A DNA stretch of 64,000 bases. Origin: Ooceraea biroi. Its lineage: Eukaryota > Arthropoda > Insecta > Hymenoptera > Formicidae. The position numbers and the translations under genes were made by a program. Of the stretch, positions 1 through 14,099 are shown one piece after another (positions within the stretch are counted from its first letter, which is position 1; each line of letters opens with the position of its first letter). The stretch lies in NCBI RefSeq assembly GCF_003672135.1, contig NC_039515.1, positions 12,586,001 through 12,650,000 on the forward strand, read 5' to 3'. Under the pieces are notes generated by a model, which was not told where the DNA came from, made no database searches, and worked only from the letters and a program-made list of their open reading frames with translations.

Positions 1-763
1 TCTGAAAAGACTACCAGGAGAACCGCGCGTACGCGATCGCGGTCGTGCCGCGAAAACGTTTTCTCACTTCAGTTTTCGCTCACGGAGCACACGCATACTG
101 GCGTACACCTTCGATTGATCGCGTGAGCGAGAGCGTTTATCTCGGCTCTGGTAAAGTAACGTGCACGTGCGATATAGCGCTTAATGTTTTCGACCTTTGC
201 GCTGCATCGCGTGCGGCGAGCCGTCACTACGGTCGCAGTTGGGCGTACTGCAGGATGCAGAAGCGTCATTGCACCGGCGCCAAGCGCTCGGTTGTTTCGT
301 CTCGCGTCAATCGCCGTCTATCGATTACCTTCACCGTTCACCGCGTGCGACAGGCTGCTCTCGCTGGAAAACAAATGCACGACAGGAGAGTGCGGGCGTA
401 GATAGATGATTACATGGAGAGGGCCTTGACGCGTGAAACTGTGCCAGCGCCCGCCGCAGTACCATGGTTCGCCGTTCGCGTCCGAATTCTCGCGAGAATA
501 ATAAAAGTCCGGATTTAGCGGATTGTTTATGATCGAGCAACAATTAACTGCCCTCGGCTGTGACTGACGGATGATTTATTTATAACGTGGGAGTCGCAAT
601 CGCAAAGATGTATATACACGTCGCAGCAAAGCTGATACGTGCACGTATACAGCATATATCTATGCAGCTTTAACGTATTCCCAGTGTATGGGGGATATCC
701 GCTTGCAAGCTTTCTCAATAGTGTATTATAAGAATCGTTCAGTGTCGAAGCAAGTGAGACAAC
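1..763. other. upstream region of the G-beta-5 gene
   Basis: This stretch lies 5' of the first recognised gene. Its first 400 bases are CpG-rich, and open frames there run in several registers on both strands, which is typical of an unmethylated promoter or 5' UTR rather than coding DNA. I see no homology to a known protein. It probably holds the promoter and leader of the gene starting at 764, and possibly the 5' end of a gene lying outside the window. Confidence 0.4.
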
Positions 764-2250
764 ATGGACTCTGCAACGGAGGTGGAACACATAAAGAAGC
801 TGGCCAAGGAGGCCGAGTGCTTGAAGATACGCTTGGAGGATGAGCGGCAGAAGCTGAACGATATTACACGTAACTGTCACAGCTTTTTCCATCGTTTCCC
901 TGATATCTTCCTCACGCATCGCGCAGCTTTCAATCTTCCCAGTCATATATTTTTAATCCCGTTTCTGTCAGCCCTCTAAAAATCAACTGTAATCCCATGC
1001 AACGTGTACATGAACCTTTATTATTAAAATTACGTTACTAAAATATGTCTCTCGCTTTTTGCTCCAGTCGCCAGTGTAGCCGATAAGCTTGAAGCAATTA
1101 ATTGTATAAACGTGAAACCCAGACGTATCCTAAAGGGACATCAAGCCAAAGTTTTATGTTCCGACTGGTCCTGCGACAAGCGTCATATCGTTTCCTCTTC
1201 ACAGGTAAATCATGATTTCTCTTCTTGGCAGTTCCTTTATCTCCAATTAGCAGGCAATAATATATACATTTATTAAATATTTCTAGGACGGAAGAATGAT
1301 TATATGGGATGCCTTTACGACAAACAAAGAATACGCTGTTAGCATGCCAACCAGGTGGGTGATGGCGTGTGCTTATGGCCCCAGCGGCACTTTAGTAGCG
1401 TGCGGGTACGTATTTGCCATCAAATGGCTTTATGAAAATTCTGTTGAATCTAAAACCGCTAATGTCGCTTCGTAATACTTCAGAGGCCTGGACAACAAGG
1501 TTACGGTGTACCCCTTGAACCAGGAGGACGATGTGTCGGCTCACAAGAAGACCGTTGGCACGCACACGTCGTACATGTCCTGCTGCGCGTTTCCCAACAG
1601 CGATCAGCAGATCCTGACAGGCAGCGGGGACAGCACGTGCGGCTTGTGGGACGTGGAGAGCGGACAGTTGCTACAGAGTTTCCAGGGACATTCCAGCGAC
1701 GTCATGTCCATCGATCTAGCACCGAGTGAAACTGGAAACACGTTCGTATCGGGTGGCTGTGACAAATTGGTCCTGATCTGGGACATGCGCAGTGGTCAGT
1801 GCGTCCAGAGCTTCGAGGGACATCAGTCCGACGTCAACTCGGTACGTAACAATTAAATAATTGGTCACATTTTATGTCGATTACGTGCGAGCTGCTTCAT
1901 ATCATATTCGACGCACGCAGGTGAGATTTCATCCCGGTGGTGATGCGGTGGCGACAGGCTCGGACGATGCGACCTGCCGCTTATTCGACCTGCGCGCCGA
2001 CAGAGAAATCGCAGTGTACGCGAAGGAGAGCATAATATTCGGAGCAAACGCGGTCGATCTCAGTGTGAGCGGACGTTTGCTCTTCGCTGGCTACAACGAT
2101 TACACGGTGAATGCGTGGGACACCCTCAAGTGTCAACGTGTCGCGCTGCTGTACGGGCACGAGAACCGAGTCTCGTGCCTGAGGGTCTCCCCGGATGGTA
2201 CTGCCCTGTCCACTGGAAGCTGGGACTCGACCCTGCGAGTTTGGGCTTAG
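764..2250 (+). CDS. GNB5: guanine nucleotide-binding protein subunit beta-5
   Basis: Five exons: 764-869, 1068-1204, 1287-1405, 1484-1841, 1921-2250, giving 349 residues, close to the short form of animal G-beta-5. A short N-terminal coiled coil (about residues 1-40) precedes seven WD40 blades. Blade-ending pairs such as LWDVESG, IWDMRSG, AWDTLK and the terminal LRVWA are visible. The stretch around SSSQDGRMIIWDAFTT and PTRWVMACAY is diagnostic of beta-5 rather than beta-1 to 4. In animals beta-5 pairs with the GGL domain of R7-family RGS proteins and shapes G-protein signalling kinetics in neurons. The start follows a short in-frame leader and gives the family N-terminus. All splice phases agree. 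A poly(A) signal AATAAA lies near 2627. Confidence 0.95.
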
Positions 2251-3033
2251 CTTCACGATCGTTGCCAGCGTTTTAAACGTGTCGAGATACTCCCGCTACC
2301 GCCGCAGCACGTGATTACCGTTTCTTATCTTCATTTTATTTATTTATTTATTGCCTCCTCGAAATACTTTGGCATTTTATTTATTTGTTTCCGTCATACC
2401 GATATGTATGATGTATGTATGATCCATCTGTTGTGCATATAACAGCAAGCATTGCTATGCCGTGTGCGGAATGTAATCCAATAATGTGTAACTTGACTAC
2501 AGTAATGTGATAATATTGATAAAGTTGCATTAGGCTGGTCCTAATTTACAGAAAGGTTAGTGAAGATACATATATATATGTATATATATATAATTCTCTT
2601 AGCGAGATCACAATGTATGTGATAAAAATAAAAGTTTCGTAAATCCGAGTCGCGTAATATTTTCCTCTTTTTTTATGTTTTATAAATTTCTCGTAAAAGT
2701 TTATGAAGTGAGAAAGGAAAAAGAAGAAGAGCGGTTTGAAAAGGAATACCTTATGGATAACTTCCATGTGGCGACTGCGCGACAAGGCGTCACTACGTGT
2801 CGCACGTTGGTCACACTGGGTGACACGACTTTCCCAATCAGCTGGCTATCTATCCGTTGTTGTGGTAAATTTTTGGTACCGACTCACGCGTGATACACCG
2901 AATAAAGTACCGCGAACCTGACTTAGCATTTTACGGTTATTTATAATCGTTATTTAAGGAGCCTCGTATTATTCCGACAGTTTATATAGGCGCGACACGT
3001 GTTTTATACAGTGCGTACACGCGAGGATTGAAC
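2251..3033. other. 3' UTR of GNB5 and intergenic spacer to USP14
   Basis: AT-rich DNA with a TA-rich microsatellite around 2570-2592 and an AATAAA at about 2627. Short open frames here are low-complexity and lack recognisable homology. The last few hundred bases before 3034 are the likely USP14 promoter and leader. Confidence 0.5.
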
Positions 3034-5142
3034 ATGCCTCAGTACACAGGTGCGTACTCGACCGTCGTTATCCTTAACCTAAAAATCAAATTTGCTGACT
3101 GATCGGAAAAGCAGATAGAACTGCAGCTCCTTCAGTCTTACGAGAGTACACGTTCGAAGGAGCAAATTTACGTTAATTAAGTCACAGATTTACCTTAATA
3201 ACTAATCCTGGTCCGGCATAACCTAATTTATTTATTTCAATTCGCTTATTCGTTACGTACTATAATTGATCAGCTGCACCTCGTGTATTTCAGTTAAAGT
3301 TAAGTGGGGCAAGGAACTCTTTTCCAATGTGGAGGTTAATACCGAGGAGGAGCCAATGTTATTCAAGGCGCAGCTTTTCGCCCTGACTGGAGTGCAACCG
3401 GAGCGACAGAAAGTTATGCTCAAAGGGATGACGCTCAAGGACGATGATTGGGGCAATCTTAAACTGAAGGATGTAAGTGAAAATAATTGCTGTCCAGCTA
3501 ATGGACTTAAACAATGCAAGCTTTATAAAATTTCTAATCGATTATTGATTGCGCCAGGGTGTCACGGTGCTCATGATGGGTTCCAAGGAGGAGGACGTGC
3601 CGACAGAGCCGACGGAGAAGCCAGTATTCCTGGAGGACATGAACGAGGCCGAACTGGCGACGGCTTTAGATCTGCCGGCCGGTCTACTCAATCTCGGCAA
3701 CACGTGCTATCTAAATGCGACGGTGCAATGCCTGAAGACCGTGCCGGAGCTGCGAGAGGCCCTGAAAATCTTCCCAGGTGGTTGGGCGGCGGCTGCGAGT
3801 CTGTCGTTACCCGCGCAGAGTATCACCGCCGCATTGAGGGACTTGTACGACAATATGGACAAGGGAACGTCCAGGGCGCCGCTCGTGCTGGTTCAGATGT
3901 TGCATTTAGCCTTCCCAAGATTCGCGGAGAAGACCGAGCAGGGCGTGTTCCAGCAGCAGGACGCGAACGAGTGCTGGATGGAATTGATCAGGATGCTGCA
4001 GCAAAAGTTACCCGCCACGGTTGTTGAGCGTTTAATATTTTAGCTTCGCTAGATTTTATTTATACACGTAAAATCGTTACTGAAAGTGTTCATTCATGAT
4101 TCAGAGCAATCCGGATACGTCGGAAGAAGACACGGAAGCCTCGAAGCCGAAACGCTCGTTTATCGAACAATATTTCGGAGGTATATTCGATTACGAATTG
4201 AAGTGCGTCGAGTCCGACGACGAGCCGGCGACTACCGGGAAGGAAGAATTCCTGCAATTGAGCTGCTTCATTTCCACCGACGTCAAGCACATGTATTTCG
4301 GGCTTAGGAACAAGACGCAGGAGCAGATTACGAAGATGTCGTCGACGCTTGGCAGGAATGCCGTCTATACAAAAACGGTAAATTTCATTGCATTGAATTT
4401 TAATGGGAGAAAAATTTATTCAAGCAAGTTGTAAGGTATCTTGAGGCAAGGATTTAACGTACACGTATTGTCTTCCCAGTCAAAAATCAGCAGGTTACCG
4501 GCGTACCTGACCATCCAGTTCGTACGATTTTATTACAAGGAAAAGGAAGCGATTAACGCAAAAATTTTGAAAGACGTCAAGTTCCCCCTGGAGTTCGACG
4601 CGTTCGAACTGTGCAGTCCCGAGCTGCAGAACAAGCTCGTGCCGATGCGCGAGAAGTTCAAAGAGTACGAGGACACTCTGGTGGAGGAATCCTGCAACGC
4701 GATGGCTAAGAAGGACAAAGGCGATAACACGAGGAAGAAGAAGAAGCAGGAGCCTTTCTGGTTCAAGAACGGTAAAGGAAGCGAAAACCAAAGAGTCCGA
4801 TTTACCTGCGCTCTACGTGGGCGTGCTTAATGAAGGAGTGACTCAATTGCAGATTTGGGATCGAACAACAGCGGCTACTACGAGCTGCAGGCGGTCCTCA
4901 CGCACAGGGGACGTTCGAGCAGCAGCGGCCACTACGTCAGCTGGATCCGGCAGAAGGGCGACACGTGGATGAAGTGCGACGACGACGTCGTTACCGCCGT
5001 CACCAGCGAGGAAGTGCTGAAGCTCAGCGGCGGCGGCGACTGGCACTGCGCGTACGTCCTCTTGTACGGGCCGAGGATCTTGGAGGTGGACGACGACACG
5101 GAGGAGAATTTGGCCGAGACGAACAGCATCACCGAAGCTTAA
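3034..5142 (+). CDS. USP14: ubiquitin carboxyl-terminal hydrolase 14 (proteasome-associated deubiquitinase)
   Basis: Six exons: 3034-3049, 3294-3472, 3558-about 4019, 4105-4377, 4480-4771, 4853-5142, giving about 503 residues (the human protein is 494). An N-terminal ubiquitin-like domain (about residues 1-80) is followed by the USP catalytic domain. The Cys box LNLGNTCYLNATVQC places the nucleophile at about Cys115. The His box reads SSSSGHYVSW, and the Asp lies in the following KCDDD segment. The protein binds the 19S proteasome through RPN1 and trims ubiquitin chains before degradation. The first exon codes only MPQYT plus one base. The donor of exon 3 is weak: 4020 (GTTGTT) or 4023 (GTTGAG) both keep frame, so one residue is uncertain there. 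No key residue is missing. Confidence 0.97.
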
Positions 5143-6116
5143 CTGCCAAATAATTGCTTTAAAATATAAAATTTACGTTAGGGAGGACGAAGAGAAATTG
5201 TCGGTGTTGCTGGCTCTCCATATGGGTATCTACTTGTTTTTATACCGATTAATATGACGGTATCGTCGGAGCATCGTTGTTACTATTGATGTGCCATGAC
5301 GTCATCGCGCATACCCTGTTTGTGACTCGAATGATTTCACTGGTGTCGGAGAGGGCAGCTCGTCATCTGTAATCCCTTGGGTGAAGCCGGAAGTAAATGA
5401 GTTGAGGGTGATTGTGAACGTAAAGAGTGATTAGGAATCAGTTGCTAATTGCCCGCGTATCCCTTGCAACCTGCAGCCAACGGGAGACTCTACGCGGGGA
5501 GTATATTACTGTATGCATAATTCAAGTACACCGAACAATGAGAAATGATATCGCTGTTATTTATTGTTTGTCTACTGAGATTGTGTATCGATACCGCCGC
5601 GGGACTATTTTACATTCGAGAGTAAGAAAGAGTGGACTATGGAACAAAAGCACCTGATTTTAATGAAAGAGTATGATGACATAACGTTCTTTTATAATTG
5701 CAATAAAATTATACATATTCGAAGGCCACTTGATTCATTGCTCATACGTTTCATGTAATATATTATTTTACATTCATTGTAAATAAAAATTGCAAAGACA
5801 ACATTGAGTAATCTAGGAAATTAATTAAGCGAGCGAGAGGATTGTTCGTGCAGTGGACACGAATTCTTCAATTTTCACGCGAACGCAACAGTGAGACAGA
5901 GCTACCAACTTCAGTTAAATGCGTCACGCATGCGCAGGCTCTCGCAACTGTCACCGTGCGTACTAGCATCAGCTGAGGGTGACGTTCGGTCAGAACAATT
6001 GAACGATCACCTGCACGAGCCGCGAGTGAAACCTGCTTATCAGCATATCCTGTCTATTAATAGAGTGTGACGTATTATTACAAAATTTGATATATGCATT
6101 ATTTACTTGTACGACG
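5143..6116. other. USP14-NSMAF intergenic spacer
   Basis: Contains the USP14 3' UTR and the putative NSMAF promoter. A perfect cAMP-response-element palindrome TGACGTCA sits at 5297-5304; it is short enough to occur by chance. No gene is seen on either strand. Confidence 0.4.
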
Positions 6117-9100
6117 ATGGAGAAGGAAAGGTTCACGATGCTCCTCTTGGAACCGGGGGAGATATTTTTTGAGGATTACAGCGTACAGATGAGGAGGTTA
6201 GACGCTCCCCTAGCCGAGGAGAGGAGGTGGATGGATGGAAGGTTGAAATTATGCTCCAAGTCTTTGGTGTTTGTAAATAAAGACATCAACCAACCGCTCA
6301 TCAAGATTCAGCTGAAGGAGACCACGTCCGTCGAGCAGTGTACATCGAACAGCGACGTGACGGAGTAAGTCCGCGTCGAGTACGACCAGGTTTAATTTAT
6401 CCCCGAAAATGTCCACGATTTCTGCTGAAGTTCTGTGTTCATTTCTTTTTTTTCTACGTTGAACATTGTTGCAGCAACGTGTTGTCGGTGAGGTGCAAGC
6501 AGTACGTGGAGATGCTGGAGAAAAATATACTGGCGCCGTACCGATTCGTACACCAGAACACTGTGTTCCACTTCTGCTTCAATTACGGGAAGGTGGAGGA
6601 CTGCCTTCCGCAGATCCTGCAGTTGCACAGAGCGGCGAGTTTAGTAACGGCGCAGCAAAACGCCATGGTAATGTCCCCTCGAGCTCAGTCTCCGAAGAAT
6701 CGCCATGAAAGCGTCTTGACAATGTCTTTCATTTTGAAGATTATGGCTATCGTGCACTCCAGACAGTCGCGTGTATCCTTTGACACCTCGTGGCTGGAGG
6801 ATTTGTATGAGCAAGTGGTCTTGGAAACGCAAGGGAACAAGGTACTGCCGCTTGTAATTAATCCAGGAAGAATACTACTGACCACCTCGAGGATTTACTT
6901 TCAACCTTACAATAACATGGATCAGGTAATTGTAGCAAAAACTTTTATAGTTTTTATATAAATAATATATTAATAAATATAAAAATTATTACACGTTACT
7001 TGACACAGCGTTTCCATTTTTAGCATCCCGTTCTCAAGATTCAATTAAAAGATGTACGAAGTATTATAAAGAGGAGATTCCTGCTACGACAAGTGGTAAA
7101 TACTGCGTGATCCAATGCCTCGTTATACTATATTATTCAACTAATGGAATGGAAAAGATACACGAATAATAATTTATCCCCCGCAGGGTCTCGAAATTAA
7201 GTGGCTGCGACAAGCTGAGAATAAAATCGAATATTTGTTTCTGTCGTTTCAAAATCAGGAGGGCAGGGACACGCTGTACGAAAGTCTGCTTAAGCAGTCC
7301 GCCGTCTCCCTGGAAACCGTACCGCAAAATCAGATGACGATGAGATGGCAGAATGGATACTTGTCGAATTACGATTACATCTTGTACGTAAACAGGTAAT
7401 TGTCATTATTAATTATTTATTATCGACGAAAAAAATATATATATATCGGAGAGAAGGAAGATCGATCTTGCGTTATTTCAGCTTGGCGGATAGAACTTTC
7501 CACGACCTGACGCAATATCCAGTGTTGCCTTGGATCATACAAGATTACGCATCCGCGACGCTAGATTTGAGCGACATCAAAGTTTATAGAGATCTCTCGA
7601 AGCCTATCGGTGCATTGAATCCTACTCGTCTGGAAAGGCTCAGAGTACGTGCCTTACGTGTGAATTTATTTATCTGCCAATCTCTATTCCTTGAGATAAA
7701 TATAAGTAAAAGTTTAGAAAATAAATATTAATTATAGATATAACAAATAAATATTTTACTTTGAATTTATGTTTCATCATTTTTTACAAAGTATATTCAG
7801 GGTCAATATTTGTTTTTCTGTCGTTGCAGGAACGATATTTGGAAATGTCTGACCCAAAGTTCTTGTACGGTTCTCATTACAGTGCGCCGGGTTTTGTATT
7901 GTTCTATCTAGTACGAAAGTACCCTCAGTACATGCTCTGCCTGCAGAACGGAAGATTTGATCATCCGGACAGAATGTTCAACAGGTATGTATCGTATCTT
8001 CTTGCTACTGTAACGACACTGCGATGCATGAGACAAAAGCAATTGCAATTGTAATTTAACGAATAAATTAGACGCTTATTTATTTTATCGCGTGAGAGAA
8101 AGCAAGATATAAGACATGACTTTAAGTATCGTAAAAAAAGTACATAATACCTCTGTCAAATGTGCAGAAACAATTTTATGTTTCACTTTTACCAACAAAA
8201 AACCACCTAACAGTATAGCTGACGTGTGGAAAAATGTATTGGTGAACATGTCTGACTTTAAAGAACTGATACCGGAGTTTTATGATACGAGCAACGCCGG
8301 CGATTTTCTGGTAAATAGTTACGGCATCGATTTTGGCTACCGACACGACGGTACAAAAATAGGCGACGTACTACTTCCTCCCTGGGCGAAAGGTAACGGG
8401 AAACATTTAATTTTTCATTCTGCATCGTCGATACGTTCGCCAGCAAATAATAATTATTTTTAATACATTTTAGGGCCATCCGATTTCGTACAGCAATTAA
8501 GGAACGCTTTGGAGAGCGATTACGTTTCTCAAAATCTTCATCATTGGATCGACTTGATTTTTGGATGCAAGCAGAGGGGGATCGAAGCTAAGAAGGCTGA
8601 CAACGGTAAGTGGAATTCGATGTTTCATATATAATATGAGTAAATCAGGCTGAAATACATGAAATAATACAACAATTAGGGGTAATTATACACTTTCATT
8701 GCAGTATTCTTCCATTTATGCTACGAAGGCGCGGTAGACTTGGACACTATACGAGACGTAAACGACAGACTTGGGCTCGAGGTGCAGATCATGGAGTTCG
8801 GTCAGATACCGAAGCAAGTCTTCACTCTACCTCACCCGAAGCGCTCGGCGTCGGTCTTAAATTTATTGCACAGCGAGACGTTGTTAGCGTCGCCGGAAAC
8901 GACGACATCGAGTACGTCTCGTCCATGTATATCTGCACGCGTGACGCGTATAACGTGACTCGCGCATAATCGAGTAATTAACGTCTTCAATTTCCCCAGA
9001 TGCCGCACGTGCGGGAAAGTCATTCAGCTTCACGGAAGTGGCTGCGTTCCAGGCGCACAAGGACTGCGTCAGCAGCGTCACGCCGAAAAACACAACGACC

Positions 9101-10372
9101 AGCAACGAAATCATATCGGTGGGACAGGACGGCACGCTGAAATTGTACAGCATAAGCGAGAAGAAGTTGACGCGAAGCGTCACGCTATCCTCTCTCCCGC
9201 TCTCCTCTTGCATCTCGTATTACACACCGTCGCAGCGTAACATCCTCGTGGCAGGATCGTGGGACAATACTCTGTAAATATTCCGGAGCGGCTTGCGGAT
9301 CGCGCCGATCCTTAAACGCGCGGGATAACAAAAGCGCGAATGTTTTTTTTCAGCATATTTTACGATATCGAGTTCGGTAGGGTAATCGACGTGCTGCAGG
9401 GACACGAGGACGCGGTGTCGTGTCTAGCGTGGAGTCCCAATCACCAGGTCATCGTGTCCGGATCGTGGGACTGTACCGCGAAGGTCTGGCACGGGTATAC
9501 CTCCGGGTCGAAAGTTAAGCCCGCGGAGTGCTTCATAGCGCAGCTCGATCACGATTCCAAAGTGACTTGCATCAACATATCAAGGTAGATCGCAGGAAAG
9601 ATGAGAACTTGTATTACTCTCTCTCTAAAAAAAAATGAAAGTAATTTCCAGCAACAAAGTACACGATTGTGGCTGTTATTCACGTTTCGTGTCTATGAAT
9701 TGAATTAATTGTCTCGTGCTGCAATTGCAGGGATGACACCATGCTGGTGTCCGGCACAGAGGACGGCGAACTGTGTCTGTGGAGGATGGACAATTATAAC
9801 TTGCAATCTACCATCAAGAGTAAGTAGGAAAGCGAGTTTAGTGTATCGAAATAATCGTTATCATTATTTTACATTACATTTATGAGCATAAAAAAAAGGT
9901 AAAGATACTCCTGATTGAGATACTTTCGCGTTTAAAGGCCACGCGTGCAGGATAAATGCAATAATGTTCGACGAACAATGCAGCAGCGTGATCTCGTGTG
10001 CGGAGGACAAAGTATTAAGCGTGATCGACGTGCGGACAAGCACGCAGATATATTCCGTCGGTTTAGAGAGCGAGCCGTTAACGTTTACGTGGATGGGGAC
10101 ATTTTTGCTAATAGGCGATAACGACGGAAATCTGAACGTGTGGAATCACCAGGGAGCTATGTTCGTCTCGAAAATACGCTGTCACGATGGTAGATATATA
10201 TGTTATAAAATATTATTAGATGTTTCCGAAGCAGTGGTTCGCTGTCTCTTCACTGATGACACGTGTTCTTTCAGGGCCGCTTTGCGCTTTAGTCGTAGCT
10301 GCCGATAATAATTTCGTAGTGACGGGCGGAAAGGATAGAAAAGTCATCGTGTGGGAATGCCACGATCAATGA
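6117..10372 (+). CDS. NSMAF: FAN: neutral sphingomyelinase activation-associated factor, GRAM-BEACH-WD40 protein
   Basis: Fourteen exons: 6117-6364, 6475-6925, 7024-7095, 7187-7395, 7482-7644, 7830-7984, 8214-8392, 8474-8605, 8705-8911, 9000-9273, 9354-9584, 9731-9819, 9938-10189, 10275-10372. They sum to 919 residues, almost the same as the vertebrate ortholog (917). Order of domains: an N-terminal PH/GRAM-like part, a second GRAM-like segment (around YFQPYNNMDQ), a BEACH domain from about WQNGYLSNYDY through the GSHYSAPGFVLFYLVR and PDRMFNSIADVWKN blocks to FGQIPKQVF, then WD40 repeats ending at KVIVWECHDQ. In mammals FAN links the TNF receptor to neutral sphingomyelinase; BEACH proteins generally act in membrane traffic. 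The start ATG at 6117 was chosen because upstream in-frame codons include no ATG. Confidence 0.95.
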
Positions 10373-11778
10373 CACAGTATTACGAAATATGATCGTCATT
10401 AATGTATAAAGGGAATTTTATCTGAAGGAAAGAAAAAGATACTGAAGGCCTAGCATGTTTTGTAAAATAATAATGCCGTTCATTTGTTACACGGTAGGAT
10501 ATCGGAGAACGTGTACATAGTATAAATATCGGGTCCTAATTTGTATCGCAAATTTCTCAATTGCAAAAATGCGCGTTATTTAAATTCGGGAAAAGCGAAA
10601 ACAGAATTTCCAATTAAAAAATTATTTTTTACACATTTCTTTTCTTTCTCTGCTTTAACATGTGTGCTTTCCATCTTAAATGTAAAAAGATATGATCTCT
10701 CTAATGTTTCTTTGGTAAAACGCAAACTTTGTTACATATAATTTATTTAATATATTGTATACGTACATAATGATATGTAATGTTACATTCCGCTCCTCTT
10801 ACGCGAAGTATATCTAGGCTATGCCAGTCAGTCTTCCTATCTTAACGAGAAGGTAAATGATTTCGTGTTGTGATAAACTATCATTATGTAATATCATTAT
10901 GTTTAGCGTATTTATCAGCTCGTCAGCGATCATGGTAATTATTTGCAATTAAAAGTGAAATTAAATATTAAATATACCACAGGCATTTGTACTATTACAT
11001 ACAAATATACACACATATATTTATTTTAGAGGATAGAGAATGGAGGAATAAAGTTAGCATTTCTATCACGTTGCTTCACTTAATCATAAGAGTAACAAAA
11101 TTTTTTTAAATTACATATCAAAACTTTCGCGGAATTTGAGCTGGCCATTTCAATTTATAACTAACGTCACAAAATTAATAATAACAAATTGAATTTTGGA
11201 CCGTGTATTTGGCATCCATTTTTTTCAGAAGAATCTCTTAAAATGACTAGCACATGTATCAGAAGTATGACAATAAATGCTACGTAAAAATACTGGAAGT
11301 AAAATGATTCAACATCATGTGGATAACAATGACTAGTATTGTACAAGATATTGCGTTAAATCCAAGCAGGAACCTTCGACTACAATAGTTCTTTTTTTTA
11401 TGCATGGACGTCGTAACGCTTCGAAGTAATAAGTAACGGAGGCTGAGTCTACAACAAGATCTGAGAGAAGGAAAGAGAGTTTCACGCCATTTTCTACATA
11501 ATAACGTCGGTTAAAACTATTCGTCAAGTTTGTACCTTAGGAAGCTCTTAGACTTTTCCGAGTTTACTTTCTTGCTTCTTTATAGTTACGTCGGTTGAAA
11601 GATATCTCAGTTTCCCTATACATTACAATAACGTCACCTAATGTCATTCTCTCACGTTCAACAAATTACACACAACCGAGATTGCAACGCTAAATCCGTT
11701 ATAATGTACATTAAAACATGTGTCCAGATCTCATTTTTAATAAAGAATTTGAATATTTATCGTACATCTACCGATGCA
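10373..11778. other. convergent 3' region between NSMAF (+) and the mitochondrial carrier (-)
   Basis: AT-rich, with many short poly-A and poly-T runs and no recognisable gene on either strand. It should hold the 3' UTRs of the two converging genes. Confidence 0.45.
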
Positions 11779-14099
11779 TCACGAGTAGTTCAGCTGCTTC
11801 AACTGCTCGTAGGTGATAAAAAATATAATATTCCACGGCCCCATCCTAAACCAGGTCGGCACGAAGCCTTTGTAAAGGGCTAGAATTCCTTCATATTTAA
11901 TCGTCTGTATGAAACATAAAGATTACTCTTGTTACAGTTAAACGAGCTAGGAAATGAGGCATCTACGTACAGACATTAAAAATTAACATTAACAATTAAA
12001 GCTTCGTACCTGCAGCAAACAGTCTATACTGCCACTGTAAATGTGTGTCGGGAGTGTATTACCAGCAATATGTACTCTTCTCTGATTCATCAGCCGTGTC
12101 TAAAAGAAGAAGAGACAGTAAACACAAAGAAAGAGATTAATTGCGTCGCACGCATTTTTAAAACGTTTAGTCAACTTACGCGTATGACGTCTATGGGCGT
12201 TGAGGCTACAGCACTTCCCATACTAGCTATAAAACTTGACCTAAAAACATAACATCGTGTTCAAGTACACCGTGCGACACGAAAAGTCTTATCTTAAACT
12301 AAACCTCACTCACTGTAAAAAAAAACACTTTTATGTTATGAATTTTTAATTATTTGGATTTTCGATTTGATTTTTTAATATTTCGTTTTTAAGTTAATCG
12401 TGATTCTGGGGCAGAACTAACCCTTATCCAGGCACGGAAAAAGAACGTGAATTTCGATAAAGCAGCAAACAACACCGAGCTTCCAGGAAAACGAACGGAA
12501 GCGGAAGCGCACGGATCAGTCGAATTTGGTCTGCAGTGAGAACAGAAAGTAGAAAGTTACGTGACGTCAATCAATTAAATAGAAATTACGCAGAAATTCG
12601 CAAAGCCCTAAGACGCATAAATGCTAACCGAAAAGCCCCTGCGGAGTAGATTAACATTGTAACGATCATCTTTGGATGACGTTTGGTCATAAGAGAATTC
12701 TTGTACTAAACACAGAGTGCTGAACACAGCTTCCGTGTCAAGCCGCTCTGGTCGTCTCAAAATCCGTCTATCGCGTATGTCCATACGCGACACGTGACAA
12801 TGTCAAAGGACCTGGAAATAAAATGTTTCAATTTTAGGAGAATCTTACCTCCTTTCCTGCGATAGCGCGCAATATACGGGAGCGTACTTCACAAGAGTCG
12901 CGCATACTCTCTAAATTAGAACTTTATAGACAAACTGACGGTGCTTTGTTAGAGGGAACGGGCCTTGGTTACCCGGATAAGGGTTAATCGACAACGATAT
13001 TTCTTCCTTTGACAATCGACAAATCTGGAGGTATATCTCAATCATTTTCACTCTGGTCAATGTATGAAATATTTTCTACAAAGTACCTGCATCCACTGAT
13101 AAAGACAACTTACACGAAATGATTACTAACGCTGTCTCCCAATACGCTCATACATTTACTCTTGGTATAATCGTATATAGGTAACTCGACAGCCGCGATA
13201 ACGGCCGCTCGTTGAGCAGTCGGCCCAACACCCTACGTCAAGAGAAAAATCAAACAATATATTTCTCCTAGATACTTTCACGTGACAATCGAGTGCCGCT
13301 CGTCGCGCGTCGTGAAACGTTCTCGCAACCGCGGCCAACGAAACGGCGTTAATACGCTCGATTGTGCAGAGAAAATTATTAATACAGTCAATTCTCTTGT
13401 AACAAAGTGATATAAAAAATATTCATTACCCTCCAGAGCCCACGCACGCCCTCGTGCCTGTACACATCCTGGAAGCACGTGAACAACGACATGTTCATCT
13501 CGGAGCCAGTGACTTGCATGCGAACCTTTATCACGTCAGTAGGATTGGCAATCGCACTCGATACCGCTCCGGCTAACGCCGCGCAAACGACATTTATCGT
13601 AACTAAGTCGCCAGTTGCCCACGTGTCGGTCACAGCCTTTTTCAGAGAGTAATAAGTCCCGAACTTTATCGTCCCGTACGTCGCCTGCCGCAAAATGGCA
13701 GAACTGATCCTGAACAGTAGGAAACGCCAAATTTTTCACACGAATTTTGCGTAGGGAATTTATCTGATTTTCAGTTAATCCCGACTTACCCGGAATATAA
13801 TCCTTTTATTCCTTCATTCTTAGATATTTGTAGTAGAGCATCGGTCATGCCAGAGTACCTTAAACGAGCGAGTTTCTGATCATACTTCTGACCCTGCACT
13901 TGCAAACGCGTTTTCGTAGTGTCTAGAGGAAAGGTACCTGCGGAGAAAAAAAAGAGTGAATTAATTATTGAAACTGTATTTTTATTATAACGCAAGAAAT
14001 TACTATTTTTTAATTTATTTACTTACACAATTCCGCAACGATTGAAGCTAAGCCACCATACACAAAAGGTCTCCAATCTTTCCAATTTCTCTCTCCCAT
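11779..14099 (-). CDS. SLC25A14: mitochondrial carrier, brain-type uncoupling protein UCP5/BMCP1 group (SLC25A14/SLC25A30)
   Basis: Seven exons on the minus strand: 14027-14099, 13790-13937, 13430-13709, 13114-13232, 12180-12240, 12010-12099, 11779-11904, giving 298 residues. Three solute-carrier repeats are present with signature motifs PLDTTKTRLQ, PTDVIKVRMQ and PIDVIRTRLM; the last of these spans an exon junction. The WRPFVYGGLASIVAELC start and the end GPWNIIFFITYEQLKQLN identify the UCP5/KMCP1 branch rather than UCP1-3. Members sit in the mitochondrial inner membrane; proposed substrates include sulfate, thiosulfate, dicarboxylates and protons. All phases match. A possible longer N-terminus is listed separately at 14602-14742. 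The gene is head-to-head with prefoldin 4. Confidence 0.93.
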